In this document: piece after piece, positions 17,436 through 26,586 of the stretch
How the letters are laid out: the number at the start of each line of letters is the position of its first letter
How positions within the stretch are numbered: the first letter of the stretch is position 1
From: Gammaproteobacteria bacterium
Lineage (GTDB): Bacteria; Pseudomonadota; Gammaproteobacteria; Pseudomonadales; Pseudomonadaceae
Direction of reading: 5' to 3'
NCBI GenBank assembly: GCA_023475025.1
Contig: JAMCWB010000020.1
Location: 1 to 48,752, forward strand
DNA: 48,752 nt
Program-made: the position numbers and the translations under genes
The notes under the pieces: model-generated
The model's input: only the letters and a program-made list of their open reading frames with translations
What the model was told of the DNA's origin: nothing
Databases searched by the model: none

Positions 17436-19388
17436 TTAGCTGACGCTGGCTGGTACGAACTTCTTGTGTAACCCGGCCATGACAAAGGCGGTGGCGAGGA
17501 TACCGATGGAGAGCAGGAACAGCTGCAGCTCACCGAGGGCCACCAAGGGGTTATGCGGCATGGCCAACAGCAGGCCACCGATGATCAGCATCAGTCGCAG
17601 CGGCCAATGCAGGAAGCCGCGGTGGGTGAGGTTGCCGAGTTTGGGCAGATAGCCCTGTAGCCCCCCCGCAACCATCAGGATCCCGCCAACCGCACAGGCA
17701 ATCGCGATGATGATTTCGCTCGGCGAGCCTTGCAGGATCAGCGCCGGTTCCAGCACAAAGAAGAAGGGGATGAAGTAGATGATGCTGCCCATCTGCATGG
17801 ACACAAAACTGGTCTTCATCGGGCTGGAGCCGGCCACCGAGGCTGCGGCAAAGGCGCCAAGCGCCACTGGCGGGGTAATGAAGCTGAGCATGCCCCAGTA
17901 GAGGATGAACAGATGCACGGCCAGCGGGTTCATACCGCCGTTGACCAGCGCAGGGGCCAGGGCAATGGCGAGGAAGATGTAAGCCGCGGTGACTGGCATG
18001 CCGATACCCAGAATAAAGCTGGTCAGCGCACCCATCAGCAACAGCACAAACATGTCGCCACCGGCAATGAACAACAGGTCATTGGCAATGGTGCCGGACA
18101 TGCCGGAGACTGCCAGCGCACCCATGATCAGGCCGACCCCGGCCATCAGACCGGTCAGTTCGGCGAAGAGTGCGCCGCAGGACTCGGCAAAATCCTTGAA
18201 GTCCTTCCATACCCAGCGGCTGTGTTTGCGCAACTGGTTGATCACCAGCAGCAAGGCGGTGGCATAGAAGGGGGCAATCGCTTCCTGCTTCATGAACAGC
18301 AGCATCCAGATCAGGAAGGCGAAGACGAAAATATAGTGCCAGCCTTCCTTCAGCGTCTTGCGCACGCTGGGCAGTTCGATTTCCGGCAGGCCTTTCAGGT
18401 TATTGCGCCCGGAATAGAAATCGATCTGCACAAAGAGGCCGAAGAAATACAGCGCCGAGGGAATGGCTGCGGCGAGGGCTATCTGGCCGTAAGGGATATC
18501 CAGGAAGGTGGCCATGACGAAAGCCGTGGCGCCCATGACGGGCGGCATCAAGACACCCCCGGTCGAGGCGCAGGTTTCCACACCGGCGGCATAGGGCCGT
18601 GAGAAGCCGACCTTGCGCATGGCCGGAATCGACAATGGGCCGGTAGTCAGTACGTTGGTCACCACGCTGCCAGACATCGACCCCATCAGGGCGCTGGAGA
18701 AGATTGCGACCTTGGCCGGACCGCCGCGGACCTTGCCGAGCAGGGCGAAGGCCAGATCAATGAAGAACTTGCCGCCACCAGTACGTTGCAGGGCAATCCC
18801 GAACAACAGGAAGCCAATCACCAGGTTGGCAAAGGCCTGCGAGGGAATGCCCAGCAGGCTTTCGTCACTGTTGGTGTGGTAGATGGCCACCAGATCAATC
18901 GGTGTGTAAATACCGGCAAAGCTGTCCGGCAGCTTGCCGGCAAACATGGGGAAAATCGAGGCAAGAAACACCACAATAAAGATTGGCCAGCCACCACAGC
19001 GGCGGGTTGCTTCCAGGGCCAGACCCCAGGTCAGCAGGCTGACATAGACGACGTAAGTGGGGGCTTCATACTCCCAGCCCTGCTCAACGGCGGCTTCGGA
19101 GTGGTAGATAAAGAAGATGCAGCAGGCTGAGCTGACGATACCCATGAGCCAGTCATACCAGGGTACGCTCTGGATGCGCCGACCACGGCCGGCCGGGATG
19201 GCGATGAAGACCATCGGCAGCATCATCGCCAGCAGGCCGTAAATATACTGGCCGGTCAGCATGGTGTAGCCGGTATAACTGCCCAGATTGAAAATGTGAT
19301 AAATCGCCAGTACGGCGGTCAGCACAGCAACAATGCGCAGGAGCAGCCCGGCAACGGGGTTACGCAAGGCTTCTTGTGGATCTGTCAT
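17436..19388 (-). CDS. TRAP transporter fused 4TM/12TM permease (TAXI type)
   Basis: A 650-residue integral membrane protein that fuses the small DctQ-like part (first ~180 residues) with the large DctM-like subunit (GKVRGGPAKVAIFSSALMGSMSGS, then ETCASTGGVLMPPVMGATAFVMA). Fused permeases of this size pair with TAXI-type binding proteins, and the gene 46 bases upstream encodes one. The system imports an organic anion using a sodium or proton gradient. No good ribosome site precedes the ATG, so translation may be coupled to the upstream gene. Confidence 0.93.
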   Translation of the reverse strand: MTDPQEALRNPVAGLLLRIVAVLTAVLAIYHIFNLGSYTGYTMLTGQYIYGLLAMMLPMVFIAIPAGRGRRIQSVPWYDWLMGIVSSACCIFFIYHSEAAVEQGWEYEAPTYVVYVSLLTWGLALEATRRCGGWPIFIVVFLASIFPMFAGKLPDSFAGIYTPIDLVAIYHTNSDESLLGIPSQAFANLVIGFLLFGIALQRTGGGKFFIDLAFALLGKVRGGPAKVAIFSSALMGSMSGSVVTNVLTTGPLSIPAMRKVGFSRPYAAGVETCASTGGVLMPPVMGATAFVMATFLDIPYGQIALAAAIPSALYFFGLFVQIDFYSGRNNLKGLPEIELPSVRKTLKEGWHYIFVFAFLIWMLLFMKQEAIAPFYATALLLVINQLRKHSRWVWKDFKDFAESCGALFAELTGLMAGVGLIMGALAVSGMSGTIANDLLFIAGGDMFVLLLMGALTSFILGIGMPVTAAYIFLAIALAPALVNGGMNPLAVHLFILYWGMLSFITPPVALGAFAAASVAGSSPMKTSFVSMQMGSIIYFIPFFFVLEPALILQGSPSEIIIAIACAVGGILMVAGGLQGYLPKLGNLTHRGFLHWPLRLMLIIGGLLLAMPHNPLVALGELQLFLLSIGILATAFVMAGLHKKFVPASVS

Positions 19389-19434
19389 GCGGTGTACTCA
19401 AGTCGGGTGACGGACGTTGGTTCGGGTGCGGCGC

Positions 19435-20595
19435 TCAGTTACGCCGGAAGCCCGGATCAAACCCCTTGGCGCTCAGGGCTTGGGCGCGGGTACGCATCCA
19501 GCCCATGGCAAAATCATCTTCACTGGCCTTGGGCAGGTACTCGGCCCAGGCCTGCTGCAAAATGGCCTGGCGCTCCAGCAGGCTGTCGTTATGGGCCTGA
19601 TGTGCATCGGTCCAGACGCCGGCCTCGCGGAAGTAGCGAATTGCTCCGTCGTGATAGGGCATGACCCAGTCGAACACCTGGCGGCTGAGTTCCCAGCCTT
19701 CGGCACCCGGGGCCAGATCCTTGAAGTCATCAAAATTCTTGTCGACGAAGCGCGTCAGTGCATACACTTCTTCTTCATCGCGGTCGGCATTGGTCACCAG
19801 AATTGGCAGGGCATAACCGCCCCCTTGCCATGGGTTGGACTCGGACACGCCAGCGCCGCGGGTTTCCAGTTGCGGCAGGTAGTAAGGGATCACCTGTTGC
19901 GCGCGCGCCCAGGCGGCTTGTTCCTCTTCGGTCTCATTGGGCATGTCCAGCCAGTTGATACCGCGCGGGCTGGCGGCAATACGCTCCATCATGGGGGTGC
20001 GCGTGGACATCGGCATGACATCGGCATGGCCATTGATCAGCGCTTCGATGGCTTCATTGGTGCCGGCGGCATCGACCCGGCGTACGTCATCCCAGGTCAG
20101 ATTGGCATAGGCGAGGATGGCGGTGGTGATCATGTTGATCGAGTCCGCCCCGCGGATGAAAATGATGCGCTGACCGCGCAGATCAGACGGCGAGTTCAGC
20201 CCGGTATCCGCCGCTGCGGCAAGGCCGAAGCTCTGGGTGCCCTGGCTGGCCAATACCATGCGAATCGGTTGTGGGCCCCAGGTCGGGCGGTTGAACAGAA
20301 AGATGCCTTCCTGGCCGAAATAGCTGGCAATGCCGCAGAGGCAATAGTCGGCGCGACCGTTCTTCAGCGGGATCATCCGTGATACGTCATTGCGACCGGG
20401 CAGAATACGGATATTGCTGCCCTCCTTGTGTTTCAGCATGCCGCCGAGGGCGGCGGCCTGGGCATAGCCGGCGGCGCCGGTGCCGTAGGCAGTCCAGACC
20501 ATAACCCGCGGCAGGGCCGATTCAGCGAGGGCAGTCAGCGGCAGGGTGAGGCTAAGGGCCAGGCTGCCGGCAAGGTGACGAAAGCGCATGCGCAT
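19435..20595 (-). CDS. TAXI family TRAP transporter solute-binding protein
   Basis: A 386-residue periplasmic binding protein with a signal peptide (cleavage about residue 25, LTALAES). Its TAXI-family features include MVWTAYGTGAAGYAQAAALGGMLK, the IRILPGRNDVSRMIPLKNGRADYCLCG segment and a late VMPYHDGAIRYFREAGVW. It delivers its ligand to the fused permease encoded next. A perfect TTTCGC-ACT-GCGAAA dyad lies 25 bp before the start codon, tying it to the acyl-CoA genes further right. The ligand is not known; a dicarboxylate would fit the neighbourhood. Confidence 0.92.
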   Translation of the reverse strand: MRMRFRHLAGSLALSLTLPLTALAESALPRVMVWTAYGTGAAGYAQAAALGGMLKHKEGSNIRILPGRNDVSRMIPLKNGRADYCLCGIASYFGQEGIFLFNRPTWGPQPIRMVLASQGTQSFGLAAAADTGLNSPSDLRGQRIIFIRGADSINMITTAILAYANLTWDDVRRVDAAGTNEAIEALINGHADVMPMSTRTPMMERIAASPRGINWLDMPNETEEEQAAWARAQQVIPYYLPQLETRGAGVSESNPWQGGGYALPILVTNADRDEEEVYALTRFVDKNFDDFKDLAPGAEGWELSRQVFDWVMPYHDGAIRYFREAGVWTDAHQAHNDSLLERQAILQQAWAEYLPKASEDDFAMGWMRTRAQALSAKGFDPGFRRN

Positions 20596-20619
20596 AGTGT
20601 GATGCCTGTCTTATGGTTG

Positions 20620-20665
20620 TTTCGCACTGCGAAATTAAACTGTAGTTATGTTTCGCTGGTCAGAA
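20620..20665. promoter_or_regulatory. IclR-type operator pair upstream of the TRAP binding protein
   Basis: TTTCGC-ACT-GCGAAA at 20620-20634 is a perfect dyad. A second, degenerate copy (TTTCGC-TGG-TCAGAA, 20651-20665) lies 31 bp away centre to centre. The same dyad occurs before three other units in this window (29972, 31197, 38328). Confidence 0.65.
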
Positions 20666-20779
20666 TACCATTTTACTCATTATGAGACACAATGCAAAAG
20701 ATCGTAGGCCTAGTTAAGCCTATTTTTTGCCAGACTGCAGGGAGGGCCGGGCTGTTGTAGCCGGGCGTGCGGTTCGGGG

Positions 20780-22468
20780 TCAGTCAGCGGCCACGCGGTA
20801 CTGGTTGCGGCCGGCCTGTTTGGCCTGATACAGGGCTTCGTCAGCGGCCTGCAACACGGTATGCAGGGGGCGGTCAGCGCTGGCAAGACAGGCACCGACA
20901 CTGACGGTAAACATTGGCCCTTGCTGGCCGGATGCCTGGGCAATCATTTCACGCAGGCGTTCGGCGGTGCGCGTCAGGGTCGATGGATCGCAGGGGGTGA
21001 GTAACACGAGGAATTCATCGCCGCCCCAGCGCGCGGCATGGTCATAGGGGCGAATGCCCGCACGGAGCTGTTCAGCGACCGCTTGCAAGGCCTGGTCGCC
21101 CATGCTGTGGCCGTGGTTATCATTGATGTCCTTGAAGTTGTCCAGGTCAAGCCAGATCAGGCCGTAGCTCTGGTTTTCTCGCTGGCAGCGGGCCTGGACC
21201 TCATGCAGCAGTTCATTCATGCCGCGGCGGTTGAACAGGCCGGTCAGGTCATCATGGCGGGCCAGTCGCTCCAGGGCCAGAGTGCGCTCATGAACCTTGG
21301 CCTCCAGGTTGCGGGTATTGTCACGGATGGCGTTGGCCATGCCGCGGAAGTGATTGATCACGCGACCAATTTCGCCGCTGCCGGCGGGCAGTTCGTCGGC
21401 GGCATCAAAGTTGCCATCGCGAACCTTGAGCATGGACTGTTCCAATGCCAGCAAGGGGTCCAGCAGCAATCGGCGTAGCGCTATGTGCATGACCAGCAAG
21501 GCCGCCAGCAACATCAGGCTGAACACCAGTGCCACCGAGGCGAAGCGGCTGATCGGCATGAGTTCGTCGAGGTCAATCAGGGTGACTTCAAACCAGTCAA
21601 TCGCAGGCAGATAGGCGATGCCCGCCAGGTGGCGCTGGCCATCCATACTGACAAAGTCCGTCAGTACCTGTTCGGGACCGGTTTGCTGGTTGCGCAGCTG
21701 CTCCATCATGTCGCGAACCCGGGACTCGCCGCCGCTGAGCAACAGTTCTATCGTGCTTTTTTGCCCTTCCGGTTTGATCAGGCTGGCGTAGTCGATGACG
21801 TCCGGGTCACGGTGCAGCTGAATTGCGCCGCTGTGATCGAGAAACAGGGTGGTGATACCGGGCTGGCCGATATCGACAATGTCTTGCAGGAAGCTCTCCA
21901 GCTCAAGGCCGGTACCGACCATGCCGGTAATCTCGCCCTCGTCATACATGAGCACATCGATCCACAGCTTGGTGACATCCAGCTCGACGTCCGGGTTGAT
22001 ATTGATGTGGAACTGTTTGCCCTGCTCGATCAGCAGGAAAAACCAGGCATCATCGGGGTTGTCCGGGTTCAGGCTGTAACGATAGGGCTCGTCAACATAC
22101 TCATTGGCGGCATTGTTATGGTAGTAGGCGCCGGATTCGCGCAGGGCGACGAAGTAGTTCTGGTCGCGGAAGTTGCGGCGGAAACTCTCCATTTCTTCGA
22201 TGGCCGCAGCCAGTAAGTCGGCGTCGTCAGGGTCGCGTGACCAGCGCCGCAAGACATTGGAGTCAGCCATCTGCATGGCCAGGGCGATTTCCCGTTCCAG
22301 GGGTTGCAGCAGCCGGGCGCTGTCATAGCGTACCTGGATTTCCGCAACCCGCAGCCCCCATTGCTCAACGATGCCTTCGGCTATGCGCTCGAAAACTGTC
22401 CAGGTAGCCACTGAAGCGATCAGTAGCAGGGCGGCAATCAGTAACTGAAAACGGGTTTTAAGGCTCAC
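20780..22468 (-). CDS. Sensor diguanylate cyclase (periplasmic Cache-like, HAMP, GGDEF)
   Basis: A 562-residue protein with membrane segments at about 7-27 and 305-330 flanking a large periplasmic Cache-like sensor of about 275 residues. A HAMP-like linker (LLLDPLLALEQSMLKVRDGNF) is followed by a GGDEF domain with the intact motif at 482-486 and inhibitory-site RPYD five residues earlier. It should make c-di-GMP in response to a small extracellular ligand. The start is GTG at 22468 with AGGATGA upstream. It lies beside the TRAP operon on the same strand, so a shared ligand is conceivable but unproven. Confidence 0.9.
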   Translation of the reverse strand: MSLKTRFQLLIAALLLIASVATWTVFERIAEGIVEQWGLRVAEIQVRYDSARLLQPLEREIALAMQMADSNVLRRWSRDPDDADLLAAAIEEMESFRRNFRDQNYFVALRESGAYYHNNAANEYVDEPYRYSLNPDNPDDAWFFLLIEQGKQFHININPDVELDVTKLWIDVLMYDEGEITGMVGTGLELESFLQDIVDIGQPGITTLFLDHSGAIQLHRDPDVIDYASLIKPEGQKSTIELLLSGGESRVRDMMEQLRNQQTGPEQVLTDFVSMDGQRHLAGIAYLPAIDWFEVTLIDLDELMPISRFASVALVFSLMLLAALLVMHIALRRLLLDPLLALEQSMLKVRDGNFDAADELPAGSGEIGRVINHFRGMANAIRDNTRNLEAKVHERTLALERLARHDDLTGLFNRRGMNELLHEVQARCQRENQSYGLIWLDLDNFKDINDNHGHSMGDQALQAVAEQLRAGIRPYDHAARWGGDEFLVLLTPCDPSTLTRTAERLREMIAQASGQQGPMFTVSVGACLASADRPLHTVLQAADEALYQAKQAGRNQYRVAAD

Positions 22469-22494
22469 GCTGGTTCATCCTGAACACGCTTGGT

Positions 22495-23454
22495 TTAACC
22501 ATTATGCTGGTAAGGGTATTCCGCTTGCAATGCCCGCATTACCCGTTCGGTATGCGGCGCCGCCAGCTGCTGCTGTTTGCAGCGGCGCAGCACGGCACCA
22601 GCAATGCTGTCGAGCTCCAGCGGTCGGCCTTTTTCGCGATCAACCAGCATCGAGGTCTTGATGGCATTGAATGAACGGATCAGCTCGTGCATCTCGTCCA
22701 GATCCGCGGTGCTCAGCTCAACGCCATCGGCCCGGGCAGCCTGCAGGGTCTCAGTCATCATGGCATAGACCACCGGCCCGTGTTCAGGGTGATGCGTCAG
22801 GCTGCGGGTGTCCAGGCCAGTCAGCGCAGACAGGGGATTGACCCCATTGTTGATGATCAGTTTTTTCCACAGTTCACGCTGGATGCCGTCACTGATCCGG
22901 GTCGGGATACCGGCGCTGTTGCAGGCGTCGGTCAGTTGCTGCAGCAGCTGATGCCAGCGGTTGCTGGTCTGTCGGGCATTGGGCCACTGCCCCCAAACGA
23001 TTTGCGCCACGCCTTCCGCTGCAATGACACCCGGTGCCAGAATATGCCCGCCGATGCGGACTGCCAGCCCGCCGAGGGTGCGTTCGGCACCGATAACCGC
23101 GGCAATCTCGGGTTCGTTATCAACACCGTTTTGCAGTGAAATCACCGGCACCTCTGCCGCGTGCAACCAGTCAGCCAGCTCCTGCATCACGGCGGCGGTG
23201 GCCGAGGACTTGAGGGTCAGCACAATGGCGGTAAAGTCACCGGCCTGGTGTCGGGCGATCAAGTCGCTATGGCTCAGGGCCGTGACCTGATGGCGCCAGA
23301 TGTTGCCCTGATAATGGACGCAGAGTCCATTGCGTTGCAATGCGGCCAGGTGCTCGCCGCGCGCGGTCAGGGTGACCTGATGGCCGGCACGCAGCAGTCG
23401 GGCGGCGTAATAGCCACCAATACCACCGGCACCGATAAAGAGAAGATTCAACAT
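22495..23454 (-). CDS. panE: 2-dehydropantoate 2-reductase family protein
   Basis: A 319-residue NADPH-dependent ketopantoate reductase-type enzyme. The Rossmann motif is FIGAGGIGGYYAARL at residues 6-20. SLQNGVDNE and KLIINNGVNPLSAL contain the catalytic Lys and substrate-binding Asn of the PanE family. Pantothenate synthesis is the classical role, but genomes often hold several paralogues and this copy sits among catabolic genes, so it may reduce a different 2-keto acid. Confidence 0.85.
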   Translation of the reverse strand: MLNLLFIGAGGIGGYYAARLLRAGHQVTLTARGEHLAALQRNGLCVHYQGNIWRHQVTALSHSDLIARHQAGDFTAIVLTLKSSATAAVMQELADWLHAAEVPVISLQNGVDNEPEIAAVIGAERTLGGLAVRIGGHILAPGVIAAEGVAQIVWGQWPNARQTSNRWHQLLQQLTDACNSAGIPTRISDGIQRELWKKLIINNGVNPLSALTGLDTRSLTHHPEHGPVVYAMMTETLQAARADGVELSTADLDEMHELIRSFNAIKTSMLVDREKGRPLELDSIAGAVLRRCKQQQLAAPHTERVMRALQAEYPYQHNG

Positions 23455-23528
23455 GGTCAGCAGGTCGCCTGCTACACAGTGGATGACTCTGAAAGGCTAG
23501 TGCATTTAGGCTGTGTCAGGCAATAAAA

Positions 23529-23554
23529 AACCCCGGCTCTGGCGAGCCGGGGTT
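23529..23554 (-). terminator. Rho-independent terminator after etfA
   Basis: An 11-bp perfect stem (AACCCCGGCTC with GAGCCGGGGTT) around a 4-nt loop, followed on the minus strand by TTTTTTATT. It lies about 40 bases past the etfA stop. Confidence 0.92.
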
Positions 23555-23590
23555 CTCTTGATACTCAAGGTGTACGGCGAGACGCTGCCG

Positions 23591-24520
23591 TTACACTTTG
23601 CCTTCCAGTTCGGGTACTGCTTCGAACAGGTCAGCGACCAGGCCATAATCGGCAACCTGGAAGATCGGGGCTTCTTCGTCCTTGTTGATCGCAACGATCA
23701 CCTTGGAGTCTTTCATGCCCGCCAGGTGCTGGATGGCACCGGAAATGCCCACGGCAACGTAGAGCTGCGGTGCAACGATCTTACCGGTCTGGCCGACCTG
23801 CATATCGTTGGGCACGAAACCAGCGTCAACCGCTGCGCGTGAGGCACCAACGCCTGCGCCCAGCTTGTCTGCCAGCTTGTAGAGCATTTCGAAGTTGTCG
23901 CCATTCTGCATGCCACGGCCACCAGAGATAACGATCTTGGCAGACGCCAGCTCAGGACGGTCGGACTTGGCCAGCTCTTCGTTGACGAAGCTGGATATAC
24001 CAGCGTCGTGAGCAGAGGAAACCGCTTCTACGCTGGCGCTGCCACCTTCGGCGGCGACGGCGTCAAAGCCTGTCGGGCGCACGGTGATGACCTTGGTGTC
24101 GGCAGTGCACTGCACGGTGGCAATGGCGTTACCGGCATAGATCGGGCGCTTGAAGGTATCAGCGCTTTCAACGGCGATGATTTCAGACACCTGATCAACG
24201 TCCAGCAGGGCAGCAACGCGGGGCATGTAGTTCTTGCCGTTGGTGCTGGCCGGGGCCAGAACGTGGCTGTAGTCCTTGCCCAGTTCAGCGACCAGCAGGG
24301 AGATGTTCTCTGGCAGCTGGTGGCCATAGGCAGCGTTGTCAGCCAGCAGGACCTTGCTTACGCCCTCGACCTTGGCCGCAGCGTCAGCAACGGCGGAACA
24401 ACCTTCACCGGCGACCAGAACAGCGATGTCACCGCCGATGGCCTTGGCAGCAGCCACGGTGTTCAGGGTGGCGCCATTGAGTTCGGCGTTGTTGTGTTCA
24501 GCAATAACCAAAATTGTCAT
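23591..24520 (-). CDS. etfA: Electron transfer flavoprotein alpha subunit
   Basis: A 309-residue protein with the C-terminal FAD-binding domain fully visible: [57 protein letters not shown]. It holds the FAD of the EtfAB heterodimer that takes electrons from acyl-CoA dehydrogenases and passes them to ETF:quinone oxidoreductase. It starts directly at the etfB stop codon, so the two are one transcript. Two acyl-CoA dehydrogenase genes lie immediately upstream of etfB. Confidence 0.97.
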   Translation of the reverse strand: MTILVIAEHNNAELNGATLNTVAAAKAIGGDIAVLVAGEGCSAVADAAAKVEGVSKVLLADNAAYGHQLPENISLLVAELGKDYSHVLAPASTNGKNYMPRVAALLDVDQVSEIIAVESADTFKRPIYAGNAIATVQCTADTKVITVRPTGFDAVAAEGGSASVEAVSSAHDAGISSFVNEELAKSDRPELASAKIVISGGRGMQNGDNFEMLYKLADKLGAGVGASRAAVDAGFVPNDMQVGQTGKIVAPQLYVAVGISGAIQHLAGMKDSKVIVAINKDEEAPIFQVADYGLVADLFEAVPELEGKV

Positions 24521-25270
24521 TTAGATCACCTTGGCTTCGTTCTTGAGTTTGTCGACCAGCTCGTCCACAGTTTTCACCTTGATACCGGCGCTGCGGGCGG
24601 CAGGAGCTTCAACCTTCACAGTCTTGAGGCACGAGCTGACGCTGACACCCAGATCTTCGGGCTTCAGGGTTTCCAGCGGCTTCTTCTTCGCTTTCATGAT
24701 GTTCGGCAGTGAAGCGTAGCGTGGCTCGTTCAGACGCAGGTCGGTAGTGACGATAGCCGGCAGTTTCAGATCAACAGTTTGCAGACCGCCGTCGATTTCA
24801 CGGGTGACCTTGACCTTGTCACCGTCAACGGCAACTTCAGAGGCGAAGGTGCCCTGGGCGTAACCGCTCAGTGCGGCCAGCATCTGGCCAGTCTGGTTGT
24901 TGTCGGAGTCGATGGCTTGCTTGCCGAGGATGACCAGTTGCGGCTGTTCCTTGTCGACAACACCCTTGAGCAGCTTGGCAATGCTCAGCGAGCTCAGCTC
25001 GTCAGCAGACTCGACCAGTACGGCGCGGTCGGCACCCAGTGCCAGGGCTGTACGCAGCTGCTCCTGGGCAGCAGTCGGGCCTACGGAAACAGCGATGATT
25101 TCAGTCGCAACGCCTTTTTCTTTCAGACGCACGGCTTCTTCGACGGCAATTTCACAGAAGGGGTTCATCGACATCTTGACGTTGGCGAGGTCTACACCGG
25201 AATTGTCCGCTTTGACGCGAACCTTGACGTTGTAATCGACCACGCGCTTCACGGCGACGAGGATTTTCAT
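24521..25270 (-). CDS. etfB: Electron transfer flavoprotein beta subunit
   Basis: A 249-residue protein starting [19 protein letters not shown], with the EtfB signature [19 protein letters not shown] and the AMP-binding, partner-recognition region ([22 protein letters not shown]). It forms the heterodimer with EtfA. It is the first gene of etfBA and is separated from the upstream dehydrogenase pair by a terminator hairpin, so it likely has its own promoter between 25271 and 25390. Confidence 0.97.
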   Translation of the reverse strand: MKILVAVKRVVDYNVKVRVKADNSGVDLANVKMSMNPFCEIAVEEAVRLKEKGVATEIIAVSVGPTAAQEQLRTALALGADRAVLVESADELSSLSIAKLLKGVVDKEQPQLVILGKQAIDSDNNQTGQMLAALSGYAQGTFASEVAVDGDKVKVTREIDGGLQTVDLKLPAIVTTDLRLNEPRYASLPNIMKAKKKPLETLKPEDLGVSVSSCLKTVKVEAPAARSAGIKVKTVDELVDKLKNEAKVI

Positions 25271-25390
25271 GGACGTTCGTCCTCCACAGGTCTATGAGAC
25301 GCCCGGCGGGCGCATGACATTCAAAAGGGTGCATAGGATAACGGCCGTAGCCGCTAACCGATAGTGCATTTTAACAGATTTCTGTGACAA

Positions 25391-25431
25391 AACAGCCTGC
25401 TCCGGTCACATTTCGTCCAGAACAGGCTGTT
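25391..25431 (-). terminator. Hairpin terminator after the acyl-CoA dehydrogenase pair
   Basis: AACAGCCTG and CAGGCTGTT form a perfect 9-bp stem with a 23-nt loop, followed on the minus strand by a short T-run (TTTTG). Confidence 0.65.
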
Positions 25432-25441
25432 CTGACCACAA

Positions 25442-26575
25442 TCAGGCCAGTGTCAGACCTTTCGCATAGGCTTCCAGGTGATAGTCATCATCACCCAGCT
25501 GGTGGCTGATGGTCACCAGGCGCTTTGCGTAATGCGCGCCACTGTATTCCCAGGTCATGGCGATGCCACCATGCAACTGGATGCTTTCCTCAGCGACGTA
25601 TTGGGCAGCCCTGTTGACGATAAACTTGGCCGCAGACAACTTGGCAGTGCGCTCAGCGCTGTCTTCATCATCGGCCAGACAGGCGGCGAGGATGGTCATG
25701 GAGGTGGCGCGTTCCAGCTCGCTGATCATGTCGACCATGCGGTGCTGCAGGACCTGGAATTTACCGATCGGCACGCCAAACTGCTTACGTGTCTTCAGGT
25801 AATCCAGGGTCACGTCACAGGCCACGCGCATGGCGCCAACCGCTTCGGCACACAGGGCGGCGATAGCGCGGCCTGCCTGATAGGCAATGGCGTCATAGGC
25901 ATTGCCGGCGCTGCCGAGCAGTTCACCTTCAGCGTTCTCCAGGAACAGCTCGCAACCCTTGCGTCCATCGACGGTCGAGTAGTTGCGACGGCTGACGCCG
26001 GCAGCGCTGGGGTCGACAATGAACAGGCTGATGCCTTGCTGGTCACGCACATCACCGGCGGTGCGCGCAGACACCAGGATCTTGCCGGCGGTATGGCCAC
26101 CGATCACAACACCCTTGCGGCCGTTCAGGGTCCACTTGTCGCCGGACTGCTTGGCGGTGGTCTGAACGTCATGCAGGTTGTAATGACTGTGCAGCTCATC
26201 CAGGGCGACGGCGGCTTGCAGTTCGCCGCTGGCGATCTGGCCCAGCAGTTCATCTTTCTGTGTGTCGCTGCCCAGCTGAGTGATCAGGCCGCCGGCCAGA
26301 ATCACGGATTCCATGTAGGGCTCCAGGCAGATGCCGGCACCCAGCTGTTCCATGATCAGCATGGTTTCCACGCCCTTGCCACCAAAGCCACCCAGTTCTT
26401 CCGGGAAGGGGATGGCGGTCAGGCCGAGCTCGCCCATTTGCTGCCAGAATGCGGTGCTGAAACCAGCCTCGCTCTCACTGAATTTCTGGCGCTTGTCAAA
26501 GGTGTATACGTCGCGTACCAGTCGCTCCGCAGTTTCCTTCAACATCTGTTGCTCTTCAGTCAATTTGAAGTCCAC
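25442..26575 (-). CDS. Acyl-CoA dehydrogenase (small-subunit, PimD-like)
   Basis: A 377-residue FAD flavoprotein of the acyl-CoA dehydrogenase family: MDFKLTEEQQMLKETAERLV at the start, FPEELGGFGG, then the C-terminal helical domain with QFGVPIGKFQVLQHRMVDM and IQLHGGIAMTWEY. It starts at GTG (26575) with a very strong AAGGAGGT site. The pairing with the larger dehydrogenase upstream (11-base gap) matches the pimeloyl-CoA dehydrogenase small/large pair PimD/PimC, where the two chains may form a heteromer. It would feed electrons to EtfAB encoded next. Substrate chain length is not deducible. Confidence 0.92.
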   Translation of the reverse strand: MDFKLTEEQQMLKETAERLVRDVYTFDKRQKFSESEAGFSTAFWQQMGELGLTAIPFPEELGGFGGKGVETMLIMEQLGAGICLEPYMESVILAGGLITQLGSDTQKDELLGQIASGELQAAVALDELHSHYNLHDVQTTAKQSGDKWTLNGRKGVVIGGHTAGKILVSARTAGDVRDQQGISLFIVDPSAAGVSRRNYSTVDGRKGCELFLENAEGELLGSAGNAYDAIAYQAGRAIAALCAEAVGAMRVACDVTLDYLKTRKQFGVPIGKFQVLQHRMVDMISELERATSMTILAACLADDEDSAERTAKLSAAKFIVNRAAQYVAEESIQLHGGIAMTWEYSGAHYAKRLVTISHQLGDDDYHLEAYAKGLTLA

Positions 26576-26586
26576 GGTCGACCTCC

